A stretch of DNA of 40,485 nucleotides from Limosilactobacillus avistercoris (GCF_014836425.1 NZ_JACSQW010000017.1:1-40485); one strand, 5' to 3'. Shown: positions 8,229 to 17,579, counted from the first letter of the stretch. The notes: a model not told the origin generated them from the sequence alone. Numbers and translations are program-made.

Positions 8229-9410
8229 TTAATTAGGTAGCGTCAATAAAGCAGCGATTCCCATGCCACCACCAACACAGAGTGAAGCAACACCGGTTTG
8301 TTTATTTAGATCCTGCATTTCGTGGACAAGGGTAACAACGATCCGGGCTCCAGAACAGCCAACAGGGTGACCAAGAGCAATGGCACCGCCACGAGGGTTA
8401 ACCTTATGATCATCAAGTTTTAATAGTTGCTCACAGGCAATTGACTGTCCGGCAAAGGCTTCGTTTAGTTCAAACAGCTCAACAGCATCTTTATCAAGAC
8501 CAGTTTGATTGAATAACTTATTAATGGCGTAGTATGGGCCAAGTCCCATTACTGCAGGATCAAGACCGACAGTAGTGGAAGTTTGCCATTCCGCAAGTGG
8601 CGTAAGGTGGTACTTCTTAACTGCTGATTCACTAGCAAGGATGATTGCCGCAGCACCATCATTTAATCCAGAAGCATTACCGGCTGTAACTGAACCATCT
8701 TTTTTGAAAGCTGGTTTCAATACTTGAAGGGCAGCTAAGGAAGTATTGGCGCGAGGGGCTTCGTCAGTATCAATAGCAGTATCTTGATGATGGACAGTGA
8801 TGTTAACAGGAGTAATCTCATCGTCAAAAGCGTGTTCTTGCTGTGCTTTGACAGCTTTTTGATGACTACGAAAAGCAAATTCGTCCTGTTGGTAACGAGC
8901 AATATGGTAGCGTTCATTAACGTTTTCAGCGGTAATCCCCATTGCATAACCACCCCAAGCATCTTGAAGAGCATCATTTTGCATGGTATCTACTAACTCA
9001 CCATTTCCGAATTTATAACCATGGCGGGCGTTTAAAAGGACATATGGTGCGCGCGACATGCTTTCCATTCCTCCAGCAACAATTACTTGGGCTTGTCCAG
9101 ATTGAATTAATGAGGTGCCAAGAATAATGCTAGAGAGTCCAGAGCCGCAGACATCATTGATTGTAATTGCTGGAATTGATTGATCTAATCCAGCAGCTAT
9201 GGAAGCTTGACGAGCGGGATTTTGACCGGCACCAGCTTGGAGAACATTACCCATTAATACTTGATCGACTTGATTAGCGGGAATACCAGACTTGTGCACG
9301 GTATCTTTAATTACGGATGCTCCTAAGTCAATTGCAGACTTTGATGAAAGAGCACCACCAAATTTACCGATTGGTGTCCGTTGGGCTGCAATAATATAAA
9401 CTTTTTCCAT
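8229..9410 (-). CDS. Acetyl-CoA C-acetyltransferase (thiolase)
   Basis: Condenses two acetyl-CoA to acetoacetyl-CoA; in lactobacilli this usually feeds the mevalonate route to isoprenoids. The protein has 393 residues. All three catalytic signatures are present: the acyl-enzyme Cys88 in NDVCGSGLSS, the His in ALGHPVGCSGAR, and the C-terminal CVGGGMG Cys. The start is ATG 9410 with GGGAGA 8 bases upstream; a TTG one codon earlier is less likely. It is transcribed alone, with the broken acetyltransferase gene upstream and PTS IIC downstream. No other mevalonate gene is in the window. Confidence 0.95.
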   Translation of the reverse strand: MEKVYIIAAQRTPIGKFGGALSSKSAIDLGASVIKDTVHKSGIPANQVDQVLMGNVLQAGAGQNPARQASIAAGLDQSIPAITINDVCGSGLSSIILGTSLIQSGQAQVIVAGGMESMSRAPYVLLNARHGYKFGNGELVDTMQNDALQDAWGGYAMGITAENVNERYHIARYQQDEFAFRSHQKAVKAQQEHAFDDEITPVNITVHHQDTAIDTDEAPRANTSLAALQVLKPAFKKDGSVTAGNASGLNDGAAAIILASESAVKKYHLTPLAEWQTSTTVGLDPAVMGLGPYYAINKLFNQTGLDKDAVELFELNEAFAGQSIACEQLLKLDDHKVNPRGGAIALGHPVGCSGARIVVTLVHEMQDLNKQTGVASLCVGGGMGIAALLTLPN

Positions 9411-9507
9411 CAATTATTTCTCCCCACAAAATAAAATTACTGTACTAGTTTAGCGAGAAAAAAAGGCCCTCGCAAGCATTTAGCCCAGACTTTGTGAATT
9501 ATTAATC

Positions 9508-10091
9508 TTATTTTAAAGGTTGGGGATTGATCTGGCGATCACGGTAATAAAATTTACGATCATGTTCAGAAATTTGCCGAGGAACCTTAGCCGGGATATC
9601 ACGGGTGACGACAGCGCCAGCACTGATAACCGAATTGTCGCCAATGGTAACACCGGGAAGCACGATTACCCCAGCGTCAAGCCAGCAGTTATTACCAATT
9701 TTAATGGGGAGGTTATATTGGTAACCTTGTTTTCACAGTTCAGGAAGAATTGGGTGAGTGGCAGACGACATAGTGACATTCGGGCCAATCATTGTGTTAT
9801 CACCAATGGTTACATAAGTATCATCGGCAATTGTAAGATTGAAATTAGCGTAGACATGGTTACCAAGTTTAATGTGGTGACCACCTCAATTTGCATGGAA
9901 AGGTGGTTCAATATAGTAATCCTTCCCAACTTCTGCAAACATCTTTTTAAGTAACGCCTGTCGTTTCTGCTCCTCAGTAGGTAAGGTTTGATTGTATTTA
10001 TACATTGGTAGCATTGCTTGGGTTTGATCAGCAAGAATTGTGGGGTCTTCTGGTGAGTAAATGCTTCCTGAATGAGTTCACGGTTATTCAT
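9508..10091 (-). pseudogene. Maltose/galactoside O-acetyltransferase (LacA/Maa family), inactivated
   Basis: The minus strand encodes a recognisable hexapeptide-repeat sugar acetyltransferase of about 190 residues: start MNNRE, then [68 protein letters not shown], and [16 protein letters not shown] at the end. It carries three lesions. A 1-base loss near 10070 throws the first eight codons out of frame. A TGA stands in place of Trp in HAN-W-GGHH (about 9888). A second TGA stands where Arg is usual before QGYQYN (about 9735). The intact family acetylates the 6-OH of sugars with acetyl-CoA. It is last in a minus-strand series with the broken symporter and glycosidase genes. Confidence 0.9.
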
Positions 10092-10133
10092 TTTGTCTTC
10101 AACTCCAATTAAGTGATTTACTTAATTCTAAAT

Positions 10134-11469
10134 CTAGACTTCTTGCCGCTTTTCAAGAATCATCTGGCACTTATGGAATTCGGTTTCGGTGTAGTTATAC
10201 TTGGCAAGAACTAGGAGCCGGAGCAGGGAAGCGATGGCTGGGATGATTGAAACGATTACGAAGATCCCAGTTAACGTTGTTTGTGTTTGAACAGCGTTAG
10301 CCTTATAACCGATGCAGGAAAGAACTAGTCCGGTAGTAGCACCGGCAACAGCGATCGCAACCTTACTAGCAAAGGTTTGGCCACCGAAGACAATCGCTTC
10401 ACAGCGCTTACCTGTCTTAACCTCACTGTATTCTACCGTTTCGGCTAACATTGCAGAAATGATTGGACCAGTAGCTGAGTAAAGTGTTTGGGTAATTGCA
10501 AGGAAGATAAAGACGAGGACAACATGTTTGTAACCAGACATGAAGAAGATTCGGACAATGACGTCGGTGATTAACAGTACCCGTAAAATATATAGCTTTT
10601 TAAAGTGTTTAGTTAAGAGAGGAATAAAGAAGAATCCAAGGGCACTGAAAGTTCCAATTAGTCCGTAGATACTCATGAATTTGACGTTAAACATGTTGTA
10701 GGTGAAGAAGTAGATAATAATGTTGTTAACCTCTTGAGGAAGAAGAGGATCAGGATCATTAGCATGTATTTATTTGCCTTTACGGCTTCCCAAATATCAC
10801 GAGCTGCAAGTTTTTTAGCCTTTTTGGCAACAACCCGTTCCTTTGTAAACTTGTATCCTAACTCCATGAGGACAAAGCCAAAAAGCATCAGGATACTAAC
10901 GGAGATTAAGTAACTAGTTTTGGGTGAACCATGTTGCTTAAAGTAAGCAAGCATTAGTGGCAAAACTAAACTGACCATTCCAATTCCACCGAAGACACCC
11001 AGGTTAGCGGTGGTAATTAGGTTAGTTCGCGCTTGACCGCTCTTTGAAATTACGGTTGAAAGAGACCAGAAGGGAATATCCGAGAAGGCGTAGCAGGTTC
11101 CCCAGAGAATGTAGGTTACCGCAGCGTAGACGATTTTTCTTGCTAGGCTAATGTCTGGATTAACGAAACAGAGAATCGTAGAAGTAATCACGAAGATCGG
11201 GGCAAAGTGCATGTATTTACGAAACTTTCCCTTAGTTGACTTATGGGCATCAATCCAACCGGAAACGATTGGGTCAAAAATTGCGTCCCAAAGTCGGGCG
11301 ATTAGAAAGATCGCACTAGCAATAACAGATGAGATACCGACAATATCGGTATAGTAGATCAAAATAAAGTACCGATGATTCCAAAACTAAAACATTGACC
11401 AAAGCCGTACGAGAAGTAGGCGAGGTATTCTGATATCGAAACATGTTGTGAATTAACTTGATTTTCCAT
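10134..11469 (-). pseudogene. GPH-family glycoside/pentoside:cation symporter, two frameshifts
   Basis: A MelB/UidB-like sugar:cation symporter that would have about 445 residues and 12 membrane helices, but it is split over three frames. It starts at ATG 11469 (MENQVNSQHVSISEYLAYFS, site AGGAGAT). The first shift is near 11360 (1 or 4 bases missing in a TTTATTT run), after which YYTDIVGISSVIASAIFLIA resumes, with the family motif RLWDAIFDPIVSGWID. The second shift is near 10738 (one base missing), after which EVNNIIIYFFTYNMFNVKF continues to the normal C terminus. The protein cannot be made as one chain. The gene lies 9 bases downstream of the GH2 glycosidase stop codon, so it belonged to the same operon. 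Confidence 0.92.
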
Positions 11470-11478
11470 TGTAATCTC

Positions 11479-13232
11479 CTAATTAAAATCAAAACCATTT
11501 TGGTGCGTAGCGGTCATTATTTGCTTAATGATTTCCGGATCGAACTTATATTGATGATTGTGGTCCAAGAGACCGTTAACTTCTTGCTCCACGTCAGTTA
11601 GTTGGGTGTAGCAGAAGCCAACGCAATCAGGGATGCTCATCACTGCATTGGTGAGTTGTCTGATCTTATCAATAACAGCCTTTTTGGATTCCATTCGTTT
11701 ACTATAGCCCCATGATTCTTGCTGGGCATTTTCTTCATAGGCAATTCCACCGTATTCACTAATCATAAATGGCACATCTTGGTGCTCGTAGTGATCACAG
11801 AAAACACGCCGACCACTAGTGAGAGATGGACTACCAGTGAATACCTTAGTCCGGTCTTGATAACTAGCTGCCAGGGATTTGGGGTTACCATTATAGTCGT
11901 GGATTGTGCAGAGGTCAGTTTTAACCTGTTCCCAGCCATCATTAGCGATGACAAGGCGAGAACTATCAAAGCCTTTGGTCAGGTAATATAGGCCATCCGT
12001 AAATGCTTGTTCTTTGCGGTTATGGGCAATTTCGTTAACGCCCCATGATTCTTCATAAGGACATAGGCAATTACACTTGGGTGGTTAATATGTTTAGAAA
12101 TGAAATCAGGAAGCTCAGCTAAGATGTGGTTCATCATGGTTGGTGAAAAGCTAAAGGAGCTCGGGAATTCTGTCCAAGCAAGAACCCCTAATTGGTCACA
12201 AAGGTAGAGCATCCGGTAACTTTCAACATGTTGGTGGATTCGGTTGCCGTTAAAGCCCATTGCCTTAAGCTTGGTAAGATCAGATTTGTAATCTTCTACC
12301 GAACCGGTTAAACCAGCGTTAGGATAGTAGCCCTGGTTTAAGATTAGTTTCTGATAAAGAACCTGATCGTTAAGGTAAACAGAATGATTTCGTGTTTCGA
12401 TTTGTCGCATTCCAAAATACGAATAGACGGTGTCAGTAACTGAATGATCTTCAATAACCTTAAAAGTAACGTCATAAAGGTTCGGTTCATCTGGGGACCA
12501 ATAATGGAGGCGGAAATTAGGATCGTCATTACTAATATCGACCGCAAAGTGTGCCCGTCCATTAATCGTTGTACAAGTAGCAGTAGTGATTGAGTGTTCC
12601 TGAAAACTAATCGCTGCCTGAAGAGTAGCAGTTGCGGGGACGTTTAACTTAGCATCAATTTCCAACTGGGCTTGGTGGATGTGAGGAATCATCCTAACTT
12701 GCCCTAAATACAAGTTTCCCGTTTCCTCTAGCCAGATATTTTGCCAGATACCAATTGTTCGGGTGTACCAACAGAGAAAATTTTGATCCTTCCATGCTTG
12801 CTTCCCGATTGGTTGATCGGTGGCGTTAAAATCTTCAACTCGAACTTCGAGTGTATTTGAAGTAGCCACCCATTCGCTAATATCGAGCGTGAAAGGAGTA
12901 TGACCACCAATGTGACTTCCGATAAGGTGACCATTTAACCCAATCTGGCATTGATAATCGACTGCTTCAAAGTGGAGAAGGTAGTGATGAGCCTTATTAA
13001 TCGCCATGTCAAAGTGTTTCTGGTACCAAACAACTGGATGGTAATCATTCTCGTCAACGTTAGCTTTCTTGAAAGTGTAACTGTATGGGACAGTTATTTT
13101 ATCAGGAAACTCCTTTGAATGATTCTTGTAATCGTTTTCATTTTTAGCCATAAAAAAAGCCCAATCGCCATTTAGATCTAACCATTTGGTCCTGATCATT
13201 TGGGGATTTGGATACTCTATTTTATTTAACAC
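11479..13232 (-). pseudogene. GH2 beta-galactosidase/beta-glycosidase, single frameshift
   Basis: A glycoside hydrolase family 2 enzyme that would have about 584 residues, in the order sugar-binding jelly roll, Ig-like domain, TIM barrel. Both catalytic glutamates survive in the DNA: the acid/base in EESWGVNE and the nucleophile in MISEYGG. A missing base in a G run at about 12059-12061 (minus strand TATGTCCTTATG, where TATGTCCCTTATG would be in frame) breaks the chain at about two thirds of its length. After the break the frame reads on cleanly (QAFTDGLYYLTKGFDSSRLV to the end). Likely start: GTG 13232 with TGGAG 8 bases upstream. It lacks the NxK pair I would expect in a beta-glucuronidase, so a beta-galactosidase-like specificity is more likely, but this is uncertain. 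Confidence 0.92.
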
Positions 13233-13383
13233 AACTATCACTCCATTTTTTATTAAATAATTTATATCAGCTGATAATTGAACTGTACCAATTAAATATT
13301 ATCCTGTCAAAAATAAAGATAAATCGGCATTTAATATATATAGACCAATATAAGAATAAAATGGAAAAATCGTTTTAAAATTG

Positions 13384-13432
13384 TTGACTACATGGTAGAA
13401 ATAGATTAAGTAGTAATTATCAATTGATAATT
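13384..13432 (+). promoter_or_regulatory. Promoter-like site with perfect 18-bp palindromic operator
   Basis: TTGACT at 13384-13389 is followed after 17 bases by a weak -10 (TAAGTA). Immediately downstream lies a perfect palindrome AATTATCAATTGATAATT (13415-13432) and then a good ribosome binding site GAGAAGG (13434-13440). No open reading frame with a usable start follows. The arrangement looks like the control region of a gene, divergent from the GH2 cluster, that is no longer there. The rest of 13242-13383 is A/T-rich with nothing I can name. Confidence 0.5.
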
Positions 13433-13504
13433 TGAGAAGGAAAAATTATTTAAAATAAAATTTCACAGATGAATTGTTAATCATTTGATGGGATTAAAAT
13501 TAAA

Positions 13505-13538
13505 GAGGCCAGGAAAAATGGTGTGTTTTCCTGGCCTC
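13505..13538. terminator. Perfect 13-bp hairpin terminator
   Basis: GAGGCCAGGAAAA (13505-13517) pairs perfectly with TTTTCCTGGCCTC (13526-13538) around an 8-base loop. On the minus strand it is followed by TTTAATTTTAAT, so it may end transcripts of the SDR-like gene at 13768-14448. On the plus strand it would stop transcripts from the 13384 promoter. Confidence 0.7.
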
Positions 13539-13589
13539 AATTTGTTACTAATATTCTCTAAACTTATAGAGTCTAATCGCGGGAATCCT

Positions 13590-13705
13590 AATAGGCTAAT
13601 TTCGCTTCGTAACCAGAACCTTAGGGTCTACACAGCGGAGCAAGCCTATTTGGCTACGAACGACTCTGATGACTACATCATCATTCATCGTTCTAGGTTA
13701 GCCAA
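13590..13705. other. Unidentified structured segment: two long interrupted hairpins in series
   Basis: Hairpin A: AATAGGCT (13590-13597) pairs with AGCCTATT (13643-13650), and TTCGCT (13601-13606) pairs with AGCGGA (13634-13639, one G-U), with symmetric 3-base internal loops. Hairpin B: TTGGCT (13650-13655) with AGCCAA (13700-13705), GAACGA (13658-13663) with TCGTTC (13688-13693), and TGATGA (13667-13672) with TCATCA (13678-13683) around loop CTACA. The segment is visibly more GC-rich than its flanks. An 86-codon frame crosses it (13485-13745), but it starts inside the terminator region, has no ribosome binding site, uses AGG arginine codons rare here, and matches no family I know. Confidence 0.45.
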
Positions 13706-13767
13706 CCAGGCTCTCGAGAAGGTTAATCCTCAGCTTCTTTTTTAGGAGTTAATAGTTTTAGTAATTT

Positions 13768-14448
13768 CTAGTCCGCCAAGCCAGCATTATTGTAGGCAAC
13801 TGGATCGCCGACGTTGCTTAATGCGTCGTCAATTGGTGTCTTACCGGAACGCATCATAATGATGTGACCAATAGTGTCCTTGTACTTGAGGGTATCAGCA
13901 AGAACCTTCGCAACATCAGGAATTGGGTTGGTAGTATCCTTACCGTCACCAAGTGTAACCATTCCTGTTCCCGGTTCTTCAGTAAGGGATGCCGGTTGAA
14001 CAATAGTGGAGGCTAACTTTGTGTTATGAATAAGGTAGTTATCCGCAAAGAACTTCGCAATATTGTAGTCGGTGATATCGGCGAGGGCCTTGTACTTTGA
14101 CCACATTTGCGGCTGAAGAGCGTACATTGAGCTCAACATAATGTAACGTTCGATGTCATCACGTTCGGCAGCCATCATTGTCTTAACGGCACCAAACGCA
14201 TCTGTTTGGAGGAGATCCTTGCCTCGTGAACCAGCAACGAAGTAAACCACATCGCAACCATCCATGATCTTGGCAATTTCTTCCATTTCAGCGTGAAGAT
14301 CAAGCTTGACTGCTGTAACACCATCAAGTTTGATAATTTTTTCTGGGTTACGTGAGCCCGCAACCACTTTATTACCATTTTCAACGAGGTCCTTAATTAG
14401 GTCTGTTGCAACCCGGCCAGAGCCACCGACAACAAATACTTTACTCAT
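13768..14448 (-). CDS. NAD(P)-binding SDR/NmrA-like protein
   Basis: A 226-residue Rossmann-fold protein of the atypical SDR (SDR_a5) group. The dinucleotide motif is GGSGRVATDL near residues 8-17, followed by the basic stretch VVAGSRNPEK that suggests NADP, the DVVYFVAGSRGKDL strand-loop, and YIMLSSMYALQP in the position of the active-site Ser. Such proteins act as NAD(P)H sensors or quinone/isoflavone-type reductases; the substrate here is unknown. The start at 14448 has an excellent site (AAGGAGG). It stands alone, divergent from pepC. Confidence 0.82.
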   Translation of the reverse strand: MSKVFVVGGSGRVATDLIKDLVENGNKVVAGSRNPEKIIKLDGVTAVKLDLHAEMEEIAKIMDGCDVVYFVAGSRGKDLLQTDAFGAVKTMMAAERDDIERYIMLSSMYALQPQMWSKYKALADITDYNIAKFFADNYLIHNTKLASTIVQPASLTEEPGTGMVTLGDGKDTTNPIPDVAKVLADTLKYKDTIGHIIMMRSGKTPIDDALSNVGDPVAYNNAGLAD

Positions 14449-14511
14449 TATAATTCCTCCTTTTCTATCACTTAGTACAATTTTAACCGTTAAATTAAAT
14501 TCAAGAAAGCG

Positions 14512-14561
14512 ATAACACTTCTTGGGGCAATTAATAGACGGCCAACGAAGAAGTGAGTTAT
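14512..14561. promoter_or_regulatory. Interrupted inverted repeat in the SDR/pepC divergent region
   Basis: ATAAC-ACTTCTT (14512-14523) is complementary to AAGAAGT-GA-GTTAT (14548-14561), giving 12 paired bases with a 2-base bulge. It sits between the two divergent starts and could be an operator for either gene or a folded pepC leader. Confidence 0.35.
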
Positions 14562-14610
14562 GATTAAGGAGTAATAGTCACCGTAGAGATTAATAGAAGA
14601 AGGGATTATT

Positions 14611-15933
14611 GTGACAGAAGAAAAACATTTAACCACAGAAATGGTTAAAAAGTATCAAAAGATCTTTCATGACCGGAAAGATGCAGAAGTAATTGCACGG
14701 GCGGTTCAAAAGAACGGGATCAAGAATGCGAGTGAAGATCCAACGGCTAGCCAACGCCTCCACCGGGCATTTTCCTATGAAATTAAAACCGGGAAGCCAA
14801 GTAACCAACGGCACAGTGGTCGGTGCTGGTCATTTGCGACCCTGAACACGATGCGACATAAGTTTGCGAAGAAGTATAATTTTAAGGACTTCGAACTTTC
14901 CCAAAACTACCTATTCTTCTGGGACCGGATTGAACGGGCAAACATGTACTTCCAAAAGATCATTGAAACTGCTAAGAAGCCACTCCATGACCGGACAGTT
15001 GACTTTTATTTGAGCTTTGCTTTGAATGATGGTGGTCAATGGGCTAACGCAGCTTCAATCATTGAAAAGTATGGTGTTGTTCCGGAATATGTAATGCCAG
15101 ACACCCATAACACTCGTGATACCAGTGACGTAGCTGAAGTCATGAACTACCTTATGCGCAAGGACGCATTGGAATTACGGCACATGGTTAACGATGGCGC
15201 GGACGAAAAAGAATTAGCCGAAGCCCAACAACGGATGATGGCTGATGTTTACAAGGTTGCGGCTTACTCATTTGGTGAGCCACCAACAAAGTTTGACCTT
15301 GAATTCCGTGACGACGATAAGAAGTTCCACCAGGTTCTCGGACTAACACCATTGAAGTTCTACCGGGAATACTTTGACACAAACCTGAATGATTATGCTG
15401 TCATTACGAACGCGCCAGATCATGAATACAACAAGGTTTACGCAATGCCAACTCAAGATAGCGTTGCTGGTGGAATTCCAATTAAGTTCGTTAACGTTCC
15501 ATTCAAGTACCTCCAAAAAACCGCAATGAAGCAGTTAAAGGCCGGGGAAACTGTTTGGGTTGGTAACGATGTTCTTCAACAAATGGACCGGAAGCGTGGC
15601 TTAATGGACGCCAAGTTGTTCCAACGTGCCCAATTGTTAGACGTTGATTTCGTCATGGACAAGAAGGCCCGGCTTGAATCTAAGCAAGCCATGGTTTCTC
15701 ACGCAATGACGCTCACTGGTTTTGATCTTCAAAATGGTGAACCTACCCGGTGGAAGATCGAAAACAGTTGGGGTAAGGACAACGGTGATAATGGGTACTT
15801 TGTTATGACCCAAGACTGGTTCGAACAATACACCTATGAAGCAGTGATCAATAAGAAGTACTTAAGTGACGACTTAAAGAAGCTTGTTGATAGTGAACCA
15901 GTAACATTACCAGCATGGGATTCATTACAATAA
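14611..15933 (+). CDS. pepC: Aminopeptidase C (bleomycin-hydrolase family C1B)
   Basis: A cytosolic papain-like cysteine aminopeptidase that trims N-terminal residues from peptides, a core lactobacillar enzyme for using peptides. The 440 residues match the usual 437-449. The catalytic triad is visible: Cys72 in HSGRCWSFATL (with oxyanion Gln66 in NQRHSGR), His in MVSHAMTLTGF (about 364), and Asn in IENSWGKDNG (about 388). The start is GTG 14611 behind AGAAGGG. It is monocistronic with its own terminator downstream. Codon use is strongly biased (AAG, GAA, CCA, GTT), consistent with high expression. Confidence 0.97.
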   Translation: MTEEKHLTTEMVKKYQKIFHDRKDAEVIARAVQKNGIKNASEDPTASQRLHRAFSYEIKTGKPSNQRHSGRCWSFATLNTMRHKFAKKYNFKDFELSQNYLFFWDRIERANMYFQKIIETAKKPLHDRTVDFYLSFALNDGGQWANAASIIEKYGVVPEYVMPDTHNTRDTSDVAEVMNYLMRKDALELRHMVNDGADEKELAEAQQRMMADVYKVAAYSFGEPPTKFDLEFRDDDKKFHQVLGLTPLKFYREYFDTNLNDYAVITNAPDHEYNKVYAMPTQDSVAGGIPIKFVNVPFKYLQKTAMKQLKAGETVWVGNDVLQQMDRKRGLMDAKLFQRAQLLDVDFVMDKKARLESKQAMVSHAMTLTGFDLQNGEPTRWKIENSWGKDNGDNGYFVMTQDWFEQYTYEAVINKKYLSDDLKKLVDSEPVTLPAWDSLQ

Positions 15934-15970
15934 AAAATGAAAACCAGAAGATAATTATTAAATCGAAAAA

Positions 15971-16008
15971 ACAGCTGAGCAAATTTTAGTTTTGCTCGGC
16001 TGCTTTTA
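15971..16008. terminator. Intrinsic terminator after pepC
   Basis: CAGCTGAGCAAA pairs with TTTGCTCGGCTG (one G-U) around a short T-rich loop, followed by CTTTT on the plus strand and preceded by an A-run that serves the minus strand. It lies between convergent pepC and the tetR remnant. Confidence 0.85.
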
Positions 16009-16017
16009 GTAAAAAGA

Positions 16018-16633
16018 CTAGTTGAATTTGAGTAATTCTAGTGGTGCAATCATCCGACTCTTAGTGAGGAGTGCTGCAAATTGAGGAATAGGTTCAGGAT
16101 TTTTCTTTTGAATCCAGATAGTCATTAGGTCCATGAGACTCCCAACGAAAATTGCTTGAGCATAATCAGATGGGATTCCTGTATTAATTTCGGCGCCATA
16201 GTCAGATAAACGATAAACGGTGGCTAATTTCGTCTGTGATTAATTTGTAGATTTTGCTTTTAAATTGGTAGTCGCCATTTTTAGATAAAAGAACGGCAAG
16301 ACTTTGACGGTGCTGATTAATCACGCTAAGGATTCGCTGAAAGGTTGCTTCCGTATTCTTAAATAATTGGGGATCTTTAAAGTTAGTTACGGGTTTGAGC
16401 TGTTGATGATCTTCTGCTAATGACGAATGGATTTCTTGAATAATCTGTTGTTCCATTTTTGTTAGTAAATCATATTTATCAGTGTAGTGAACATAGAAGC
16501 TCCGGCGACTAATTTTAGCGATTTTAATTAAATCAGTAACTGTAACTTTTTCAAATGGTTTATGAAGAAGCATTTTGATTAAAGCCATTTGAATTCGTCT
16601 TGTAGTCTTTACTACTCGAAAATCTTGTTTCAT
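16018..16633 (-). pseudogene. TetR-family regulator broken by a 7-bp tandem duplication
   Basis: The N-terminal part (RRIQMALIKMLL, then VTVTDLIKIAKISRRSFYVH) is a normal TetR helix-turn-helix. After residue 143 the frame stops. The rest of the protein (LSDYGAEINTGIPSDYAQAI to PLELLKFN) continues in another frame down to a stop at 16018. The cause is visible: the plus strand reads ATAAACG twice in tandem at 16206-16219, and removing one copy restores a 202-codon gene. Whether the 143-residue DNA-binding part still folds and represses is unknown. It is divergent from the lactonase-like pseudogene, whose promoter it probably controlled. Confidence 0.92.
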
Positions 16634-16747
16634 TAGTACCTCCCTGATAAATCGATCTTATTACACATAATGAGTAAAAATGATAATTGAATACTATTAT
16701 ATCAGTGGATAGAATGACAATAGAGATTAACAGGGGAAAGATAAATA

Positions 16748-17579
16748 ATGAGTAATCAAATTAAGGTTCATATCATTCATACCGGAAAAGTAATTGTGGA
16801 TAAGGCACTTCCTTTTCATCATTCAACGGATCGCTCATTAGCGTGGACGGGATTTCTTCGGCCAAAAAGCGACTTAATCAGTGTCCCTGTATCTGCTTAC
16901 TTAATAGAGCATCCCAAGGGACTAATTCTTATTGATACGGGGTGGAATAAAATAAACCAAACAAAGTGGGGGTCAGATTAGAAATCTTTCATTTCAATAT
17001 TCAGTTAATAAGGCCGATCTTCGAGCTGGTGAAACGATTGATTATCAATTAGCTAAGTTAGGATACCAGACTTCAGGTATTGATTATGTCTTGATGAGTC
17101 ACCTTCATTGCGACCATGCTGATGGGTTGAGATTAGTAAAAGATGCTAAACAAATATTAGTAAGTGAGGAGGAATGGCACGCCGGTAGGACTGATCATTT
17201 TCATTACCTTCCGCATGAATGGAAGGGAGTGAAAATAGTAACATTTGCTTACCAGCAAACAGGTGAAGGTCCCCATCAACGATCATTTGATCTCTTCGGT
17301 GACGGTTCGATTAGAGAGGTATGGGTACCAGGACATAGTGCAGGTTTATCGGCAACCATTATTCAAAGTTATAATACCAATCAATACATGCTATTAGCTG
17401 CAGATGTTGGATATGCTGCTAAGTCGTGGAAGGAGGGCCTAACGCCAGGAGTAGTAATTAATTGCCAGGAAGCAGCTAACTCACTTAACTGGGTTAAACA
17501 AAAATCTCAAGAAAGCAATAATATTGCAACGCTTGCCAACCACGACTCGGAAGTGAAACCAGGAATTATTACCCTATAA
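16748..17579 (+). pseudogene. Metallo-beta-lactamase-fold hydrolase (N-acyl homoserine lactonase-like), frameshifted
   Basis: The protein would have about 277 residues and belongs to the AiiA/AhlD-like branch of the metallo-beta-lactamase fold. Visible motifs are LILIDTGWNK, then the di-zinc motif SHLHCDHADG, the later His in VPGHSAGLS, the bridging Asp in AADVGYA, and the final NHDSEVKPG. The chain is broken near 16977-16981: the sequence GATTAGAAAT gives a stop, whereas the frame needed (IRNLSFQYSVNKADLRAG) is restored by two extra bases (GATATTAG...) or loss of one. All metal ligands remain in the DNA. It is divergent from a broken tetR and upstream of an MFS exporter gene, so the three probably formed one unit. 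Confidence 0.88.

Noticed and set aside
9735-9888. TGA codons in the acetyltransferase read as recoding (Trp or selenocysteine)
   Set aside because: The gene also has a frameshift near its start, the two TGA replace different residues (Trp and Arg), and there is no SECIS-like hairpin. Decay is simpler.
9520-9954. Plus-strand open frame of 144 codons
   Set aside because: It is the antisense of the acetyltransferase pseudogene, whose minus-strand protein is recognisable; no ribosome binding site or family match on the plus strand.
10673-11362. Programmed ribosomal frameshifting in the symporter gene
   Set aside because: Two shifts at unrelated sequences without slippery heptamers or pseudoknots, in a cluster where neighbours are also broken.
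13485-13745. 86-codon open frame running through the structured segment
   Set aside because: Its start lies just before a terminator hairpin, it has no ribosome binding site, uses codons rare in neighbours (AGG, CTC), and the hairpin pairing explains the sequence better. No family recognised.
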